Shown here: positions 35,501 to 44,095 of the stretch, one piece after another | Position numbering within the stretch: position 1 is the stretch's first letter | How the letters are laid out: each line of letters begins with the position of its first letter | Assembly: GCA_022826965.1 (NCBI GenBank) | Contig: JAJDTU010000001.1 | Location: forward strand, 248,001-312,000 | Direction: 5' to 3' | Source of the DNA: Dehalococcoidia bacterium | GTDB taxonomy: Bacteria; Chloroflexota; Dehalococcoidia; Bin125 | DNA: 64,000 nt | Made by a program: the position numbers and the translations under genes | The notes under the pieces: generated by a model | Told to the model about the DNA's origin: nothing | Seen by the model: only the letters and a program-made list of their open reading frames with translations | Databases searched by the model: none

Positions 35501-35935
35501 GTTGCCGCCGGCTGGGAGGGCCTGCTCTTCCTCACCTTCATCGCCATCGTCCTCTTGGCAGCTCTCGGGTTCCTCGTCGCCTCCGTTCTCGTTGCGCAAC
35601 AACAACAGGGAGAGTTCGCCGTCCTCCGCACGGTGGGGTTCTCGCTTCCGCAGGTGCTGATCGTGGTCGGGATCGAGAAGATCCTGATCATCGCGGTGTC
35701 GATGGCCCTCGGCACCGCCGTCGGATTGCAACTCGGAACGATGATGCTCGAGTTCGTCGGCTTCGTCGAAACCGGCGAGTCCGTTCTGCCGCCCTTCGTC
35801 ACCGTTACCGACTGGGCCACCATCGGCGGTGCCTACGGAGTCCTCGGTCTGGTCTTCCTCGGAGCCATCGCCGTGATCGTCGCCCTCTACATGAGAATGA
35901 CGATCGGCCAAATCCTCCGCATCGGCGCCGACTAG
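32537..35935 (+). CDS. Giant FtsX/MacB-type ABC transporter permease (divergent pair, copy 2)
   Basis: A 1132-residue paralogue of the divergent neighbour: the opening (membrane helix, then A-S-T-T-I-Y-R-N-A-L-R-D-L), the central K-S-R-G-A-G block that precedes the core helices, the A-W-R-S-N-R segment, and the C-terminal FtsX three-helix block (F-A-V-L-R-T-V-G-F-S) align. Both extracytoplasmic domains have diverged strongly. The two may form a heterodimeric permease using a remote ATPase, or the ATPase may be encoded elsewhere. Function (lipoprotein release, peptide export or envelope stress) is not determined. Confidence 0.88.
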   Translation: MSGILRSLPTAFRIAVRRLNGNRRLMAAVAVGVILAVALMASTTIYRNALRDLGLQTDLRRVSDAELDVRILNAAHGLSSNLAEDSFELIDRRLRIPDDYISDVRHSLTSATFFMTEVGGIPPEEDPRDRARVLWFEGVRDRIELVDGRWPDAAPAATPDKPPVIEVAMGTDAAASGGFTLGETRDIHASWRDDALPIQLRVVGLIRPIDYTERYWGVRRDHFLVPTEKTDAFAFFAPRSSLIDAMAGYMPELRARLEVYAHIDRATFTADQAGLAALQFRAAFESIAKEIERSRVETEIVNVLNNYETKEFFSSIPLLVLTLQIVGIVLFYLVLVSTMVVERQSSEVALLKSRGAGLGHIMSISTLEGLLLVALALGVGPIVAREAIAFLGHSPAFEGLTGGARLTVELTGEVYIWAGVGAALSFIALIWPAWRSNRATVVHHARSTSRPQDKPVFQRYYLDLVVVGVGALLFFQLQESGSLVTEDLFGGLQQDPLLLIAPAVFVVTVAVLFLRLFPLVLSAFGGIARILGGASTQMVLWHLTRAPVQPGRLALLLIMATSLGMFGGTFGATLDKSFDDRAAYQSGAALRLSDVRSSGASVQMLEEDLAEAPGIGNASFVVRQNASFSRGALDVTDATVLGIDPDSFSNVLWYREDFAVQDIHELVSRATGPQFEVEQITIAADATFVGMWVWLPHTSGVITPALRLRDGKGRYRDVGLLGLPRGRGFGGVELEEGWRFLYADLHAGSGGPHIGPWTLQGISIRTAGTTNFSGTVGYDAVQFTTARSVPDNIIDVGFAESTIVESFEQQGRWTVYTDTTRAGPLPDDARLDSDQARDGEFGMRYRWNRDVRTGMPRGVRLVGPDAPVPVLVSNTFLAEASLDLGALIKLNMSSVYVPVQIVGSFDLFPTWNPEDARSLIVANRDYLYYRVNRNPASLGAVAPNEVWIQPTDEDGLRQLRTFLEVTPPWKHEAFDVDAIRNLQDEDPLVAAGWEGLLFLTFIAIVLLAALGFLVASVLVAQQQQGEFAVLRTVGFSLPQVLIVVGIEKILIIAVSMALGTAVGLQLGTMMLEFVGFVETGESVLPPFVTVTDWATIGGAYGVLGLVFLGAIAVIVALYMRMTIGQILRIGAD

Positions 35936-35941
35936 CCCCGC

Positions 35942-37384
35942 CTAGCCACCACCGCCGCCGCCCCCACCGCCCCCACCACTGCCGATCCGACTCTCAGCTT
36001 CAGAGTGCTGTTGCGCCGGACGTGCCGCCAGTTCCAGAGGTCGAATCGCCGAGTTCACTGACGCCACCGCCTGTCGCGCCACTTCCCGCACCATGCGCCG
36101 CCCTTCCTCGACCAGCTCACCATTGCGAACCACTGATCGGATGCCAGGCAGGACCAGAGCGATGATCATGATTACAGCGAAGATGATGCCCGGACCGATC
36201 AGCAACGGGCGGATGCTGATGAAGTCCGCCGCCAGGCCGTTCGCGAGGATCATGACCGCCATGATTCCTCCGGCGAACATCGCGTAGAGCGACATCACTC
36301 GTCCGCGTACGGAGTCCGGAACCACCGCCTGGATCATCGCGCTGGTCAGCACCATGAACATCGCCTGACTCGCCCCCGCGATCACGCTGCCGATCAGCGC
36401 GATCAGCAGCGAATCAGCAAACCCGACCCAGACCAGCGACAGCCCCGAAAAGATCCCGGCGACCATGAACACGCGCCCGCGGACCGCGCCCATCGGCAAC
36501 ATCGACAGTCCCACCGAAGAAACCAGCGCGCCACTGCCCAGCGCCATCAGCAGATACCCGTACTCCGACTGCCCGCCGCCCAGGATCAGGTCCGCGTAGG
36601 CCGGCAACAGCGAGAAGTCGAACGCCATCGTGAACATGCAATGCAACGAAACCATGATGATCATCAGCCGCACCGCTGGCGCTCGGCCGAGATAGCGCAA
36701 TCCATCGCGAATATGTCCCGCGGTGTCCCGAAACACTCCACCGGCGTGACCCTGGATGCCACCGGTCGATCGAGTCGTCATTCGCGTCATCTGCAGGATC
36801 GACAGCACCAGGAACAGCGCCGCCCCGATGAACACCCACTCCGCGCCGAACGCCTGCAGGATCGGACCCGCAACCGGGCCAACCACCTTCGAGCCGAACT
36901 GCATCATCGAGGCCATCGTGACCGCGCTCAGCAAGGCGTTCATCTTGACCGTGTTCGGCAACAGCGCCTGCAGTGCCGGCATCTCACCCGAACGAATCAC
37001 GCCCGAGATCAGCGTGATGATCACCAGGTTCCATATCGTGATCTGACCGCTGAACGCCAGGACCGCGAGTCCGAGCGCGCAGACTGCTGCTCCGCAGCGG
37101 CAGATGATGACGATCCTGGCCCGATCGAATCGGTCCGCCAGTGCGCCGGCAAAGGGTGCCAGCACCCATGGAAAAATCGCCGCAAACGTGACGATCCCGG
37201 TGCCCGATGGATTGCCGGTCAGCTCATAGCCCAGCCAGCCGCTGGCGACGATCATCGCCCACAGAGACACGGACGACAGTCCAGCCGCGTAGAACATGCG
37301 GCGGTACTCGAGGTACTGCATCGCCGGGAAGATGCGGAGCAGGAACCCCTGCGGTTTAACCTCTGCCCCGACCTGCTGACTCAT
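35942..37384 (-). CDS. MFS efflux transporter (EntS/MFS_3-like) with poly-Gly tail
   Basis: About 480 residues from the ATG at 37384, chosen for AGGAGA about 8 nt upstream (longer in-frame starts reach 37564). About 12 hydrophobic helices are visible, and the loop [11 protein letters not shown] matches the MFS loop 2-3 motif (G-x-L-a-D-R-x-G-R). The C-terminus ends in an unbroken run of eleven Gly after S-R-I-G-S. The gene converges on the second permease with only 6 nt between stops. Confidence 0.87.
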   Translation of the reverse strand: MSQQVGAEVKPQGFLLRIFPAMQYLEYRRMFYAAGLSSVSLWAMIVASGWLGYELTGNPSGTGIVTFAAIFPWVLAPFAGALADRFDRARIVIICRCGAAVCALGLAVLAFSGQITIWNLVIITLISGVIRSGEMPALQALLPNTVKMNALLSAVTMASMMQFGSKVVGPVAGPILQAFGAEWVFIGAALFLVLSILQMTRMTTRSTGGIQGHAGGVFRDTAGHIRDGLRYLGRAPAVRLMIIMVSLHCMFTMAFDFSLLPAYADLILGGGQSEYGYLLMALGSGALVSSVGLSMLPMGAVRGRVFMVAGIFSGLSLVWVGFADSLLIALIGSVIAGASQAMFMVLTSAMIQAVVPDSVRGRVMSLYAMFAGGIMAVMILANGLAADFISIRPLLIGPGIIFAVIMIIALVLPGIRSVVRNGELVEEGRRMVREVARQAVASVNSAIRPLELAARPAQQHSEAESRIGSGGGGGGGGGGG

Positions 37385-37509
37385 CCGCGCTTCTCCTGCC
37401 GATTCATCGCATGTTACGGCTTCTGACGGCTTCGCGAATCGCCCACGCCAGACCTGCGAGTACGCTATCGGCGATACCGCCGTCCAACCCATCCAGAGCA
37501 GGCAGACCC

Positions 37510-39192
37510 ATGACCTCGCAAGACCATCTCCGCGAACGTTCCAGCGTCCTCGTCGACGGCCCAAATCGCGCCGCCGCCCGATCGCAGTTGTACTCCGTCG
37601 GCTTCGACGACGAGGCCCTCTCCAAGCCCCTCGTCATGGTCGCCCACAATTGGATCGGCACCATGCCCTGCAACTTCTCGCACCGGGAACTGGCCCAGGA
37701 CGTCATGCGCGGCATCCGCGAGGCCGGCGGCACCCCGATGGAAGTCAACACCGTCTCCATCTCCGACGGCATCACCATGGGCACCGAGGGCATGAAAGCC
37801 TCGCTCATCTCGCGCGAGATCATCACCGACTCAATCGAGCTCTGCGCCGTCGGCTACGCCTTCGACGCCGCCGTCGTCATCTGTGGCTGCGACAAGACGA
37901 TCCCCGCTGCCGCCATGGCCATGGCCCGCATAAACATCCCCTCAGTCGCGCTCTACTCCGGCTCCATCGCCCCCGGACGCCACCACGACGGGCGCGACCT
38001 CACTATCCAGGACGTCTTCGAAGCCGTCGGCCAACACTCGGCCGGCACGATCGACGACAACGAACTGCACCAGGTCGCGCTCAACGCCTGCCCCGGCGCA
38101 GGCGCCTGCGGCGCCCAGTACACCGCCAACACGATGGCCACCACGCTCGAGTTCCTCGGCCTCTCGCCGATGGGTTCGGCCACCGTCGGCGCGACCGACC
38201 CGCGCAAGCACAACGTCGGCGAAGCCGCCGGACAGCTCGTCATGGACGTCCTCCGACGCGGAGTCAAGCCGCGCGACATCCTCACCCGCGAGGCCTTCGA
38301 GAACGGCATCGCCTGCGCCGCCTCGACCGGCGGCTCGACCAATGTCGTCCTCCACCTGCTCGCCCTCGCCCGCGAGGCCGGAGTCGAACTCAGCATCGAC
38401 GACTTCGACGAAATCTCCGAGCGCACCCCGCTAATCGGAGACCTCCGGCCCGGCGGCCGCTACGTCGCGCTCGACATGGACCGCGCCGGTGGCACACCCC
38501 TCCTGGCCAAGCGACTGCTCGAAGGCGGCAAGCTCCACGGCGGCGCCGCAACGGTCACCGGACAGACCATCGCCGAGGCAGCCGACGCCGCACAGGAGAC
38601 CCCCGGCCAGGACGTCATCCTGCCCGTCGACCAGGCGCTCAAGGAGACCGGCGGCCTCGTCATCCTCAAGGGCTCGCTCGCCCCTGACGGCTGCGTCGTC
38701 AAGGTCGCCGGCTACGAGCGCCAGCTCCAGACCGGCCCCGCCCGCGTCTTCGAGCGCGAAGAAGACGCCATGGACGCCGTCACCAACAACCAGATCAACG
38801 CCGGCGACATCGTCGTCATCCGTTACGAGGGCCCCAAGGGCGGCCCCGGCATGCGCGAGATGCTCGGCGTCACCGCCGCCATCGTCGGAGCCGGCCTGGG
38901 CGAATCCGTCTCGCTGCTCACCGACGGCCGCTTCTCCGGAGCCACCCGAGGCCTGATGGCCGGACACGTCGCCCCCGAAGCCTACGTCGGAGGCCCCATC
39001 GCGCTCGTCGAAGAAGGAGACCAGATCACTCTCGACATCGCTAACCGGGAACTCAACCTCGACGTCGACGAAGCCGAACTCGCCCGTCGCCGAGCCAACT
39101 GGTCAGCGCCAAGTCCAAACTACGCCAACGGAGTCTTCGCCAAGTACGCCACCCTCGTTTCCGGAGCCGAACGCGGCGCCGTCACTAGCTAG
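37510..39192 (+). CDS. ilvD: Dihydroxy-acid dehydratase
   Basis: A 560-residue IlvD/Edd family enzyme; it dehydrates 2,3-dihydroxy-acids to 2-oxo-acids in valine, leucine and isoleucine synthesis. Fe-S ligands are candidates C54 (T-M-P-C-N), the Cys of C-G-C-D-K-T near 127, and that of P-G-A-G-A-C-G near 203. G-R-F-S-G-A-T-R-G near the C-terminus is the classical DHAD signature. Start is the ATG at 37510 (longer in-frame options upstream lack the domain). Length matches IlvD rather than the longer Edd, though sugar-acid dehydratases remain possible. Confidence 0.93.
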   Translation: MTSQDHLRERSSVLVDGPNRAAARSQLYSVGFDDEALSKPLVMVAHNWIGTMPCNFSHRELAQDVMRGIREAGGTPMEVNTVSISDGITMGTEGMKASLISREIITDSIELCAVGYAFDAAVVICGCDKTIPAAAMAMARINIPSVALYSGSIAPGRHHDGRDLTIQDVFEAVGQHSAGTIDDNELHQVALNACPGAGACGAQYTANTMATTLEFLGLSPMGSATVGATDPRKHNVGEAAGQLVMDVLRRGVKPRDILTREAFENGIACAASTGGSTNVVLHLLALAREAGVELSIDDFDEISERTPLIGDLRPGGRYVALDMDRAGGTPLLAKRLLEGGKLHGGAATVTGQTIAEAADAAQETPGQDVILPVDQALKETGGLVILKGSLAPDGCVVKVAGYERQLQTGPARVFEREEDAMDAVTNNQINAGDIVVIRYEGPKGGPGMREMLGVTAAIVGAGLGESVSLLTDGRFSGATRGLMAGHVAPEAYVGGPIALVEEGDQITLDIANRELNLDVDEAELARRRANWSAPSPNYANGVFAKYATLVSGAERGAVTS

Positions 39193-39205
39193 CTAAGCTG
39201 ACCCC

Positions 39206-40603
39206 ATGCCAGTCATGGAAAGCGTCACCCTGGAAAACTTCCGCTGCTTCCGAGAGAAGCAAACGGTCAAACTAGCCCCACTGACGCTGCTGGTTGGAGA
39301 GAACAGCACGGGCAAGACGTCGTTCATGGCGTTGATACAGGCGCTGGCAGAGTACGCCTTCGAAGGAGTCGAGCCTCACTTCAAGAGAGCGCCGTTCGAC
39401 CTAGGGTCATTCGATGACATTGCATACACATCAACCAATGGCCGCACACGTGCGGAGTCATTTGAAGCAGCAATGACGGGCCGAGTGACCTGGGGGTCCC
39501 TAGACAGCGAACGTGAGCCGAAGCCTACGTTAACTAGCCTTGCACTCACCTTCAGTAAGCCAACGCGAGGAACAGTGCCAACATTGGTGCGCCAACGAGC
39601 TGCCGCAGGCGAATCGTGGATCGATGAATCAGTGGTTGTCGAGCAAAAGGAATACAAGGCTATTCTGCATACGGAGAGCGGAAAGTGGAGTCTATCTATC
39701 GACTCAGGTAGCTTTGGGACCGTTGGTCTGTTTCTACGATTCAACGATTCCTTTGATGCTCATCCTCCTAACGTCACGCTTCCGTACAGCCAGTTCGATC
39801 TGTTCGGCCCCGTAGGCGACTCGCCCGCACTTACGAAGCAAGACGTACAGCAACTTCGTCAGCTCGACTTCCAGCGTGAACCAGTGTTCGCCTACGAAGC
39901 GCCATATCACGGCATTGCAGCGATTGCGCCGATAAGATCTCGTCCATTGCGAACATACCAACCATCATTCATCGCCCAGGATCCTGAGGGCCACTCCGTT
40001 GCATCATTTCTTGCCGATCTGGTGTATCGACAAGATCCTGTATGGCCATCGCTGAAAGGGCACCTTGAGCGTATTGGCCGCCAATTCGAGATCTTCGATG
40101 AGATCAACGTTCGATTACTTGGGGCTGGCTCAGGAGATCCGTTCCAGCTGCAGATTCGAATCAGTGATGAGAGACGAAAGGGCATGCTGCGCAATCTCGT
40201 CGATGTCGGTTATGGAGTCAGCCAGGTTCTACCCCTGATTGTGGAACTCCTGAAACCTGGTGGCGCTGCGCAGTTTTTGATTCAACAACCGGAAGTACAT
40301 CTCCATCCGGGGGCCCAGGCGGAGCTCGGCAGCCTGTTCTGCGAGGTAGCCGCACAAGGACGCCAACTCATCGTCGAAACACACAGTGATCACCTCATAG
40401 ACCGAATCAGGATGGATGTCCGAGATGGCAAGACGTCTCTAACGCCAGACGACGTCCGCATCCTCTACTTCGAGCGAGGCGATCTGGATGTGAAGATTCA
40501 TGAGATTTGGTACGACGATATGGGCAATCTCCAGAACACACCGTCCGGCTATCGTTCGTTCTTCATGAAGGAGGTCGAGAGGTCCCTGTGGCCTCCCGAT
40601 TAG
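39206..40603 (+). CDS. AAA/OLD-like (ABC-fold) ATPase, likely DUF3696-type
   Basis: A 465-residue ATPase of the RecF/OLD-like class. It begins with a L-E-N-F-R-C-F strand-helix block, Walker A G-E-N-S-T-G-K-T (31-38), a Walker B segment F-L-I-Q-Q-P-E-V-H-L-H-P near 357-368, and an H-loop E-T-H-S-D-H-L-I near 391-398. The Walker B reads QQPE, where many relatives have E-E-P-E or E-Q-P-E. Codon use and base composition differ clearly from ilvD next door. The PIN-like gene downstream overlaps its end, so they form a unit, probably defensive or toxin-like. Confidence 0.87.
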   Translation: MPVMESVTLENFRCFREKQTVKLAPLTLLVGENSTGKTSFMALIQALAEYAFEGVEPHFKRAPFDLGSFDDIAYTSTNGRTRAESFEAAMTGRVTWGSLDSEREPKPTLTSLALTFSKPTRGTVPTLVRQRAAAGESWIDESVVVEQKEYKAILHTESGKWSLSIDSGSFGTVGLFLRFNDSFDAHPPNVTLPYSQFDLFGPVGDSPALTKQDVQQLRQLDFQREPVFAYEAPYHGIAAIAPIRSRPLRTYQPSFIAQDPEGHSVASFLADLVYRQDPVWPSLKGHLERIGRQFEIFDEINVRLLGAGSGDPFQLQIRISDERRKGMLRNLVDVGYGVSQVLPLIVELLKPGGAAQFLIQQPEVHLHPGAQAELGSLFCEVAAQGRQLIVETHSDHLIDRIRMDVRDGKTSLTPDDVRILYFERGDLDVKIHEIWYDDMGNLQNTPSGYRSFFMKEVERSLWPPD

Positions 40604-41064
40604 GGTGTGCAATCATCGATGCAAACGTGGCAGCGGAGATGTTCGGTGAGACGCCGACTCCTGCTGGCGCGGGAGTACGGCGGTGGATTAGCAACGGCGA
40701 CGGCCGGTTGGTATCTGGCGGCAAACTCCAGAGAGAATTGGAGCTAGCATCTTCTGAGTTTCGCCAGTGGGCGTTCGTAGCTCAAGGTACGGCTCAGTTC
40801 CAACTCGTCTCCGAAGAGCACTTGAAGGATGCTGTTGCTGAGTTCACGCAACATGCTCAACGGGAATCAGACGACCCTCATGTACTCGCGGTCGCTTCTG
40901 TGAGTGGCGCTCGGTTGTTGTACACAAACGATGTTGCCCTGCAACGCGACTTCACTGATACACGGTTGATACGCAATCCGCGAGGTCGGGTCCTGTCAAC
41001 ACGCGTGAACTCGAACTTCGATAGAAGCAAGCGGGAACTCTTACGAACTGCGACCCCCTGTTGA
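40588..41064 (+). CDS. PIN-like nuclease-fold protein coupled to the ATPase
   Basis: About 158 residues from a GTG at 40588 that overlaps the end of the ATPase gene by 16 nt, with AAGGAGG 13 nt and GAGAGG 5 nt upstream. Conserved acidic residues sit in PIN positions: D11 in C-A-I-I-D-A-N, E50, D95/D96 in S-D-D-P-H-V-L-A-V-A, and D115 in Y-T-N-D-V-A-L. The C-terminal end is basic. PIN domains cleave single-stranded RNA. Overlap with the ATPase argues for stoichiometric expression. Confidence 0.72.
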   Translation: MASRLGCAIIDANVAAEMFGETPTPAGAGVRRWISNGDGRLVSGGKLQRELELASSEFRQWAFVAQGTAQFQLVSEEHLKDAVAEFTQHAQRESDDPHVLAVASVSGARLLYTNDVALQRDFTDTRLIRNPRGRVLSTRVNSNFDRSKRELLRTATPC

Positions 41065-41211
41065 GTCCGGCTTACCACCTCCGCTGCGGCCTGCGCCTCC
41101 TCCGACCGCCAGAACTCGCCGACGCCTTCAGCATTGCCACCAGAATCATCCCTCCCAACTTGAACACTCCGCCAATCAAGATCCGTCGCGGCGACCCTGC
41201 CTCACTCCAAT

Positions 41212-41658
41212 TCATCTCTGCACCGCTCGATTCAGTCTTCTATGGCTCCATGGCCTCCCCCTGCTCTCCTGGCCCCAGAGCCCAACCCGATCGGCCTTTG
41301 CGTAGCGCTCCAACGTGTCGAGGCCCAGCTCCTCGCCGCCGTACTCGCTGTACCAATAGGCGATGCCCGCCTTGATCATCGCGCTGTTAGCCGAGTCTTG
41401 AATCGTCTCGCTCTCAGGAAAGAGAACTCCGACCAGCCGTCCATAAGGATCTTTCCTCACCACGTGCAGAACCCACTCACGTCGACTCGATACGATTCCC
41501 CGTAGATAGTCCCTCGACTCTCGACCTCCTTGCTGGTCCATCTCCGGCGCGTCAATTCCGTCCAGGCGCACCGAGTGCTCTGCCCCGTCCCCCAGCCGAA
41601 CCCTGACCGAGTCCCCGTCGATCACTGGCACCACTTGTACCGGATGGTCATCAGCCAT
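41212..41658 (-). CDS. Thermonuclease (SNase-like) domain protein
   Basis: A 148-residue protein: V-P-V-I-D-G-D-S-V-R-V-R, V-R-L-D-G-I-D-A-P-E, then D-P-Y-G-R-L-V-G-V-L-F with the candidate catalytic Arg, and A-Y-W-Y-S-E-Y near the end. This is the OB-fold of staphylococcal nuclease. No signal peptide is visible, so it may be intracellular. It converges on the PIN gene and has the normal base composition of the region, so it may not belong to the island. Confidence 0.88.
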   Translation of the reverse strand: MADDHPVQVVPVIDGDSVRVRLGDGAEHSVRLDGIDAPEMDQQGGRESRDYLRGIVSSRREWVLHVVRKDPYGRLVGVLFPESETIQDSANSAMIKAGIAYWYSEYGGEELGLDTLERYAKADRVGLWGQESRGRPWSHRRLNRAVQR

Positions 41659-41677
41659 GGGCGGAGCATAGCTGCGT

Positions 41678-41683
41678 TACGAT
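41678..41683 (+). promoter_or_regulatory. Candidate -10 box TACGAT, 7 nt before the ATG
   Basis: TACGAT then CCCCGCC then the ATG at 41691: the leaderless-type layout seen also at 28238, 46436 and 55214. Confidence 0.4.
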
Positions 41684-41690
41684 CCCCGCC

Positions 41691-42482
41691 ATGGCCCGAT
41701 TGCAGATCGCCCCCGACCTCTCGCTGGACGTAGTCGATCAGGGCGAGGGCCCGCTCGTCATCCTCATTGCCGGTGGTTTCATGGACATGGACCAGTGGGC
41801 GCCCGTCGCCGACGCACTGTCCGACTCCAACCGTGTCGTCCGCTACGACCAGCGCGGGATCGGCGAGTCCGACCAGCCGACCGAGGGTTACACCGTCGAC
41901 CAGTTCGCCCAGGACGCGCTCAATCTGATCAGGACACTCGACGCCGGCCCGGCCGTCCTGATCGGCAACTCGCTCGGCGGCACCGTCGCCATGGCCGCCG
42001 CGTTCCTGGATCCGGAACTGGTACGAGGGATTGTCACCTGCGCGACCTCAGCCGGCCCCACCGGTCCGCCGACGCCGCCCGAGACCATGCAGCACATGAT
42101 GCGCGGCGCTCAGCTCCCCGTGGCCCAGGCCGCCGCTGCCATGATGGACATCCTCTTCGCCACCGACTTCATCGACGAGCACCCGGATGTACTCGACGCC
42201 GCCGTCGAAAAGCGAAGCAAGGGAGCCCCGATGATCGCCACCCTCGGCCCGCTCCAGTCCGCCCTCATCTTCGATCCGATCGAACGCCTCAAGACCCTCG
42301 AAGCCCCCATGCGCGTCCTCCACGGAGAGGAGGACGCCCTCATCCTCCCCGATCACGCCCAACTCCTGGCCGACGCCGCAGGGGCTGAAGCCAAACTGAT
42401 CTCGGATGCAGGACACGCACTAGTGGTTGAGCAGTCAGAGGCGGTCGCAGAGGCGCTGACGATTTTTCTTTCTGAGCTGTAA
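41691..42482 (+). CDS. Alpha/beta hydrolase
   Basis: A 263-residue hydrolase. G-N-S94-L-G-G is the nucleophile elbow; R-Y-D-Q-R-G-I-G-E-S-D precedes it as in most of the family; the late D-A-G-H-A carries the catalytic His and G-E-E-D-A-L the Asp/Glu region. The substrate may be an ester, lactone or C-C bond of a catabolic intermediate; nothing decides. It diverges from the SNase with short spacing. Confidence 0.88.
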   Translation: MARLQIAPDLSLDVVDQGEGPLVILIAGGFMDMDQWAPVADALSDSNRVVRYDQRGIGESDQPTEGYTVDQFAQDALNLIRTLDAGPAVLIGNSLGGTVAMAAAFLDPELVRGIVTCATSAGPTGPPTPPETMQHMMRGAQLPVAQAAAAMMDILFATDFIDEHPDVLDAAVEKRSKGAPMIATLGPLQSALIFDPIERLKTLEAPMRVLHGEEDALILPDHAQLLADAAGAEAKLISDAGHALVVEQSEAVAEALTIFLSEL

Positions 42483-42550
42483 GTAAGGACGAGTGAGCAC
42501 TCGGCGCTCACAGAATGAAGAATCCTTGCTCGGCGTTGGTTTCCCCTTTG

Positions 42551-42672
42551 CTCCCCCTCCCAGGGGGAGCTGTCACGGAGTGACTGAGGGGTTCCCCCGG
42601 CCGTCGGCTGCTGCAGCGGCGCTCCGTCAGAGCGATCCCCTCCGCCTTCGGCACCTCCCCCTGCAAGCGGAG
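42551..42672. repeat. Two dispersed repeats in opposite orientation (families B and A)
   Basis: 42551-42597 is CTCCCCCTCCCAGGGGGAG followed by CTGTCACGGAGTGACTGAGGGG. 42637-42672 is a minus-strand copy of the family A layout (CCGCCTTCGGCACCTCCCCCTGCAAGCGGAGG). They sit 40 nt apart between convergent genes. Confidence 0.8.
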
Positions 42673-42711
42673 GCAAGAAAGCGCAAGCTACGACCTACCC
42701 GCTGTCGACTC

Positions 42712-44094
42712 TCACACCGCCAACTCCGGACGCTGCAGCACCCAGTCCGTCGACTGCTCATACGCGTGAGCCACCCGACACACCGTCGCCTCATCGAAAT
42801 GCCGACCGCCGATCATCAACCCGATCGGCATCCCGTTGCGGTCGTACCCGCAGGGAATCGAGATCGCCGGAATCCCGGTCACGTCGTATGGAGCCGTCAA
42901 CCGAGCCAGCTCCGCGGTCGGGTCACCGTCTTCGATCAGTGGAGCAGTCCGTGAGCAGGTCGGCGAGATCAGCACATCGACCTCCTGCAGCACCTCGACC
43001 GTCTCGTCGATGAACTTCCGACGCAGTCGCTGGTCGTTGATGTACTCAACGGCTGATACGGCCAACCCAGGCTCGATTCGGCTAATGATGTCGCCATATT
43101 CGTCGCGGCGTTCGTGCAGCCATTTGGCGTGATAGGCCGCCGCCTCCGCGATGATCGTCAACCCGCGCGGCCGATCAGTCTGCAGCGGCATCTCGACCTC
43201 TGTCACCGTCGCGCCCATGCTGCGCAGGTGGTCTACCGCAATCTCGCAGTGCTCGACCACATCGTCCTCGCAACCCTGCCAGAGCATCTGCCTTGGGATG
43301 CCAATCCGGATGCCGTCCACTCCTTCGATTAGTGTCTCCGTGCAATCCCCGACCGGTACGTCGGCGCTACCCGGATCCTCAGCGTCGTACCCCGCGATCG
43401 CGTTCAGTATCAGCCCCGCATCTTCAACGGTTTTGGTCAGCGGACCGACATGATCCAGCGTCCACGACAGCGGCAGCACGCCCCGTCTCGACACTCGGCC
43501 GTACGTCCCCATCAGCCCCGTCACCCCGCACACGCTCGCAGGAATCCGGATGCTGCCGCCCGTATCCGAGCCCAACGCGCCCAACGACGATCCCACCGCG
43601 ACCGACGCGCCCGATCCGCCGCTGCTGCCGCCCGGTGACTTCGTCACGTTCCATGGATTGTGTACCGCGCCATAGTGCGGATTCCGGCTGGTCGTGCCAA
43701 ACGCGAACTCATGCAGATTGAGCTTGCCCGGCATCACCGCGCCCGCTTCCTTGAGCTTCGTGTAGACCACCGCGTCGGAGTCCGGAACCCGGTCGCGCAG
43801 GAAACTGCCGCCGCCAGTCGTCCGAATCCCCGCCGTGTCCACAAGGTCCTTGAGCGCCACCGGAATCCCGTGCAACGGACCCAGATCCCGGCCGTCGCGC
43901 AACAGATCGTCCGCAGCCGATGCCTGTTCTCGCGCCAGATCACCAGTCACCGTGATGTAGGCGTTGAGCAGCGGCTCCGTCGCCTCCAGCCGCGACAGCA
44001 CGGACTCCGTCAGCGCCATCGCCGTCAGCGAGCCATCGCGCAACGCCACGCCCGCCTCGACAATCGAGAGCTCATACGGTTCACGATGATCCAT
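42712..44094 (-). CDS. Amidase-signature enzyme (GatA/AtzE-like)
   Basis: A 460-residue amidase with the Ser-cisSer-Lys triad visible: K82 (A-L-K-D-L-V-D-T-A-G-I), S157 (S-P-G-G-S-S-G-G), S181 (S-D-T-G-G-S-I-R-I-P-A). The ATG at 44094 is chosen for a nearby GAGG and lies 1 nt from the stop of the small upstream gene. Substrates may be amides or biuret-type compounds, or it may be the transamidosome GatA; absence of GatB nearby and the small partner favour an AtzE-type catabolic amidase. Confidence 0.9.
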   Translation of the reverse strand: MDHREPYELSIVEAGVALRDGSLTAMALTESVLSRLEATEPLLNAYITVTGDLAREQASAADDLLRDGRDLGPLHGIPVALKDLVDTAGIRTTGGGSFLRDRVPDSDAVVYTKLKEAGAVMPGKLNLHEFAFGTTSRNPHYGAVHNPWNVTKSPGGSSGGSGASVAVGSSLGALGSDTGGSIRIPASVCGVTGLMGTYGRVSRRGVLPLSWTLDHVGPLTKTVEDAGLILNAIAGYDAEDPGSADVPVGDCTETLIEGVDGIRIGIPRQMLWQGCEDDVVEHCEIAVDHLRSMGATVTEVEMPLQTDRPRGLTIIAEAAAYHAKWLHERRDEYGDIISRIEPGLAVSAVEYINDQRLRRKFIDETVEVLQEVDVLISPTCSRTAPLIEDGDPTAELARLTAPYDVTGIPAISIPCGYDRNGMPIGLMIGGRHFDEATVCRVAHAYEQSTDWVLQRPELAV

Positions 44095-44095
44095 C

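Noticed and set aside
34421-35911. 496-codon minus-strand frame opposite the second giant permease
   Set aside because: The permease's paralogue, membrane helices and FtsX block are clear on the plus strand; the antisense frame has none.
41065-41211. Third gene of the ATPase-PIN island
   Set aside because: No frame with start, ribosome binding site or motif; the SNase next to it has the host-like composition and opposite orientation.
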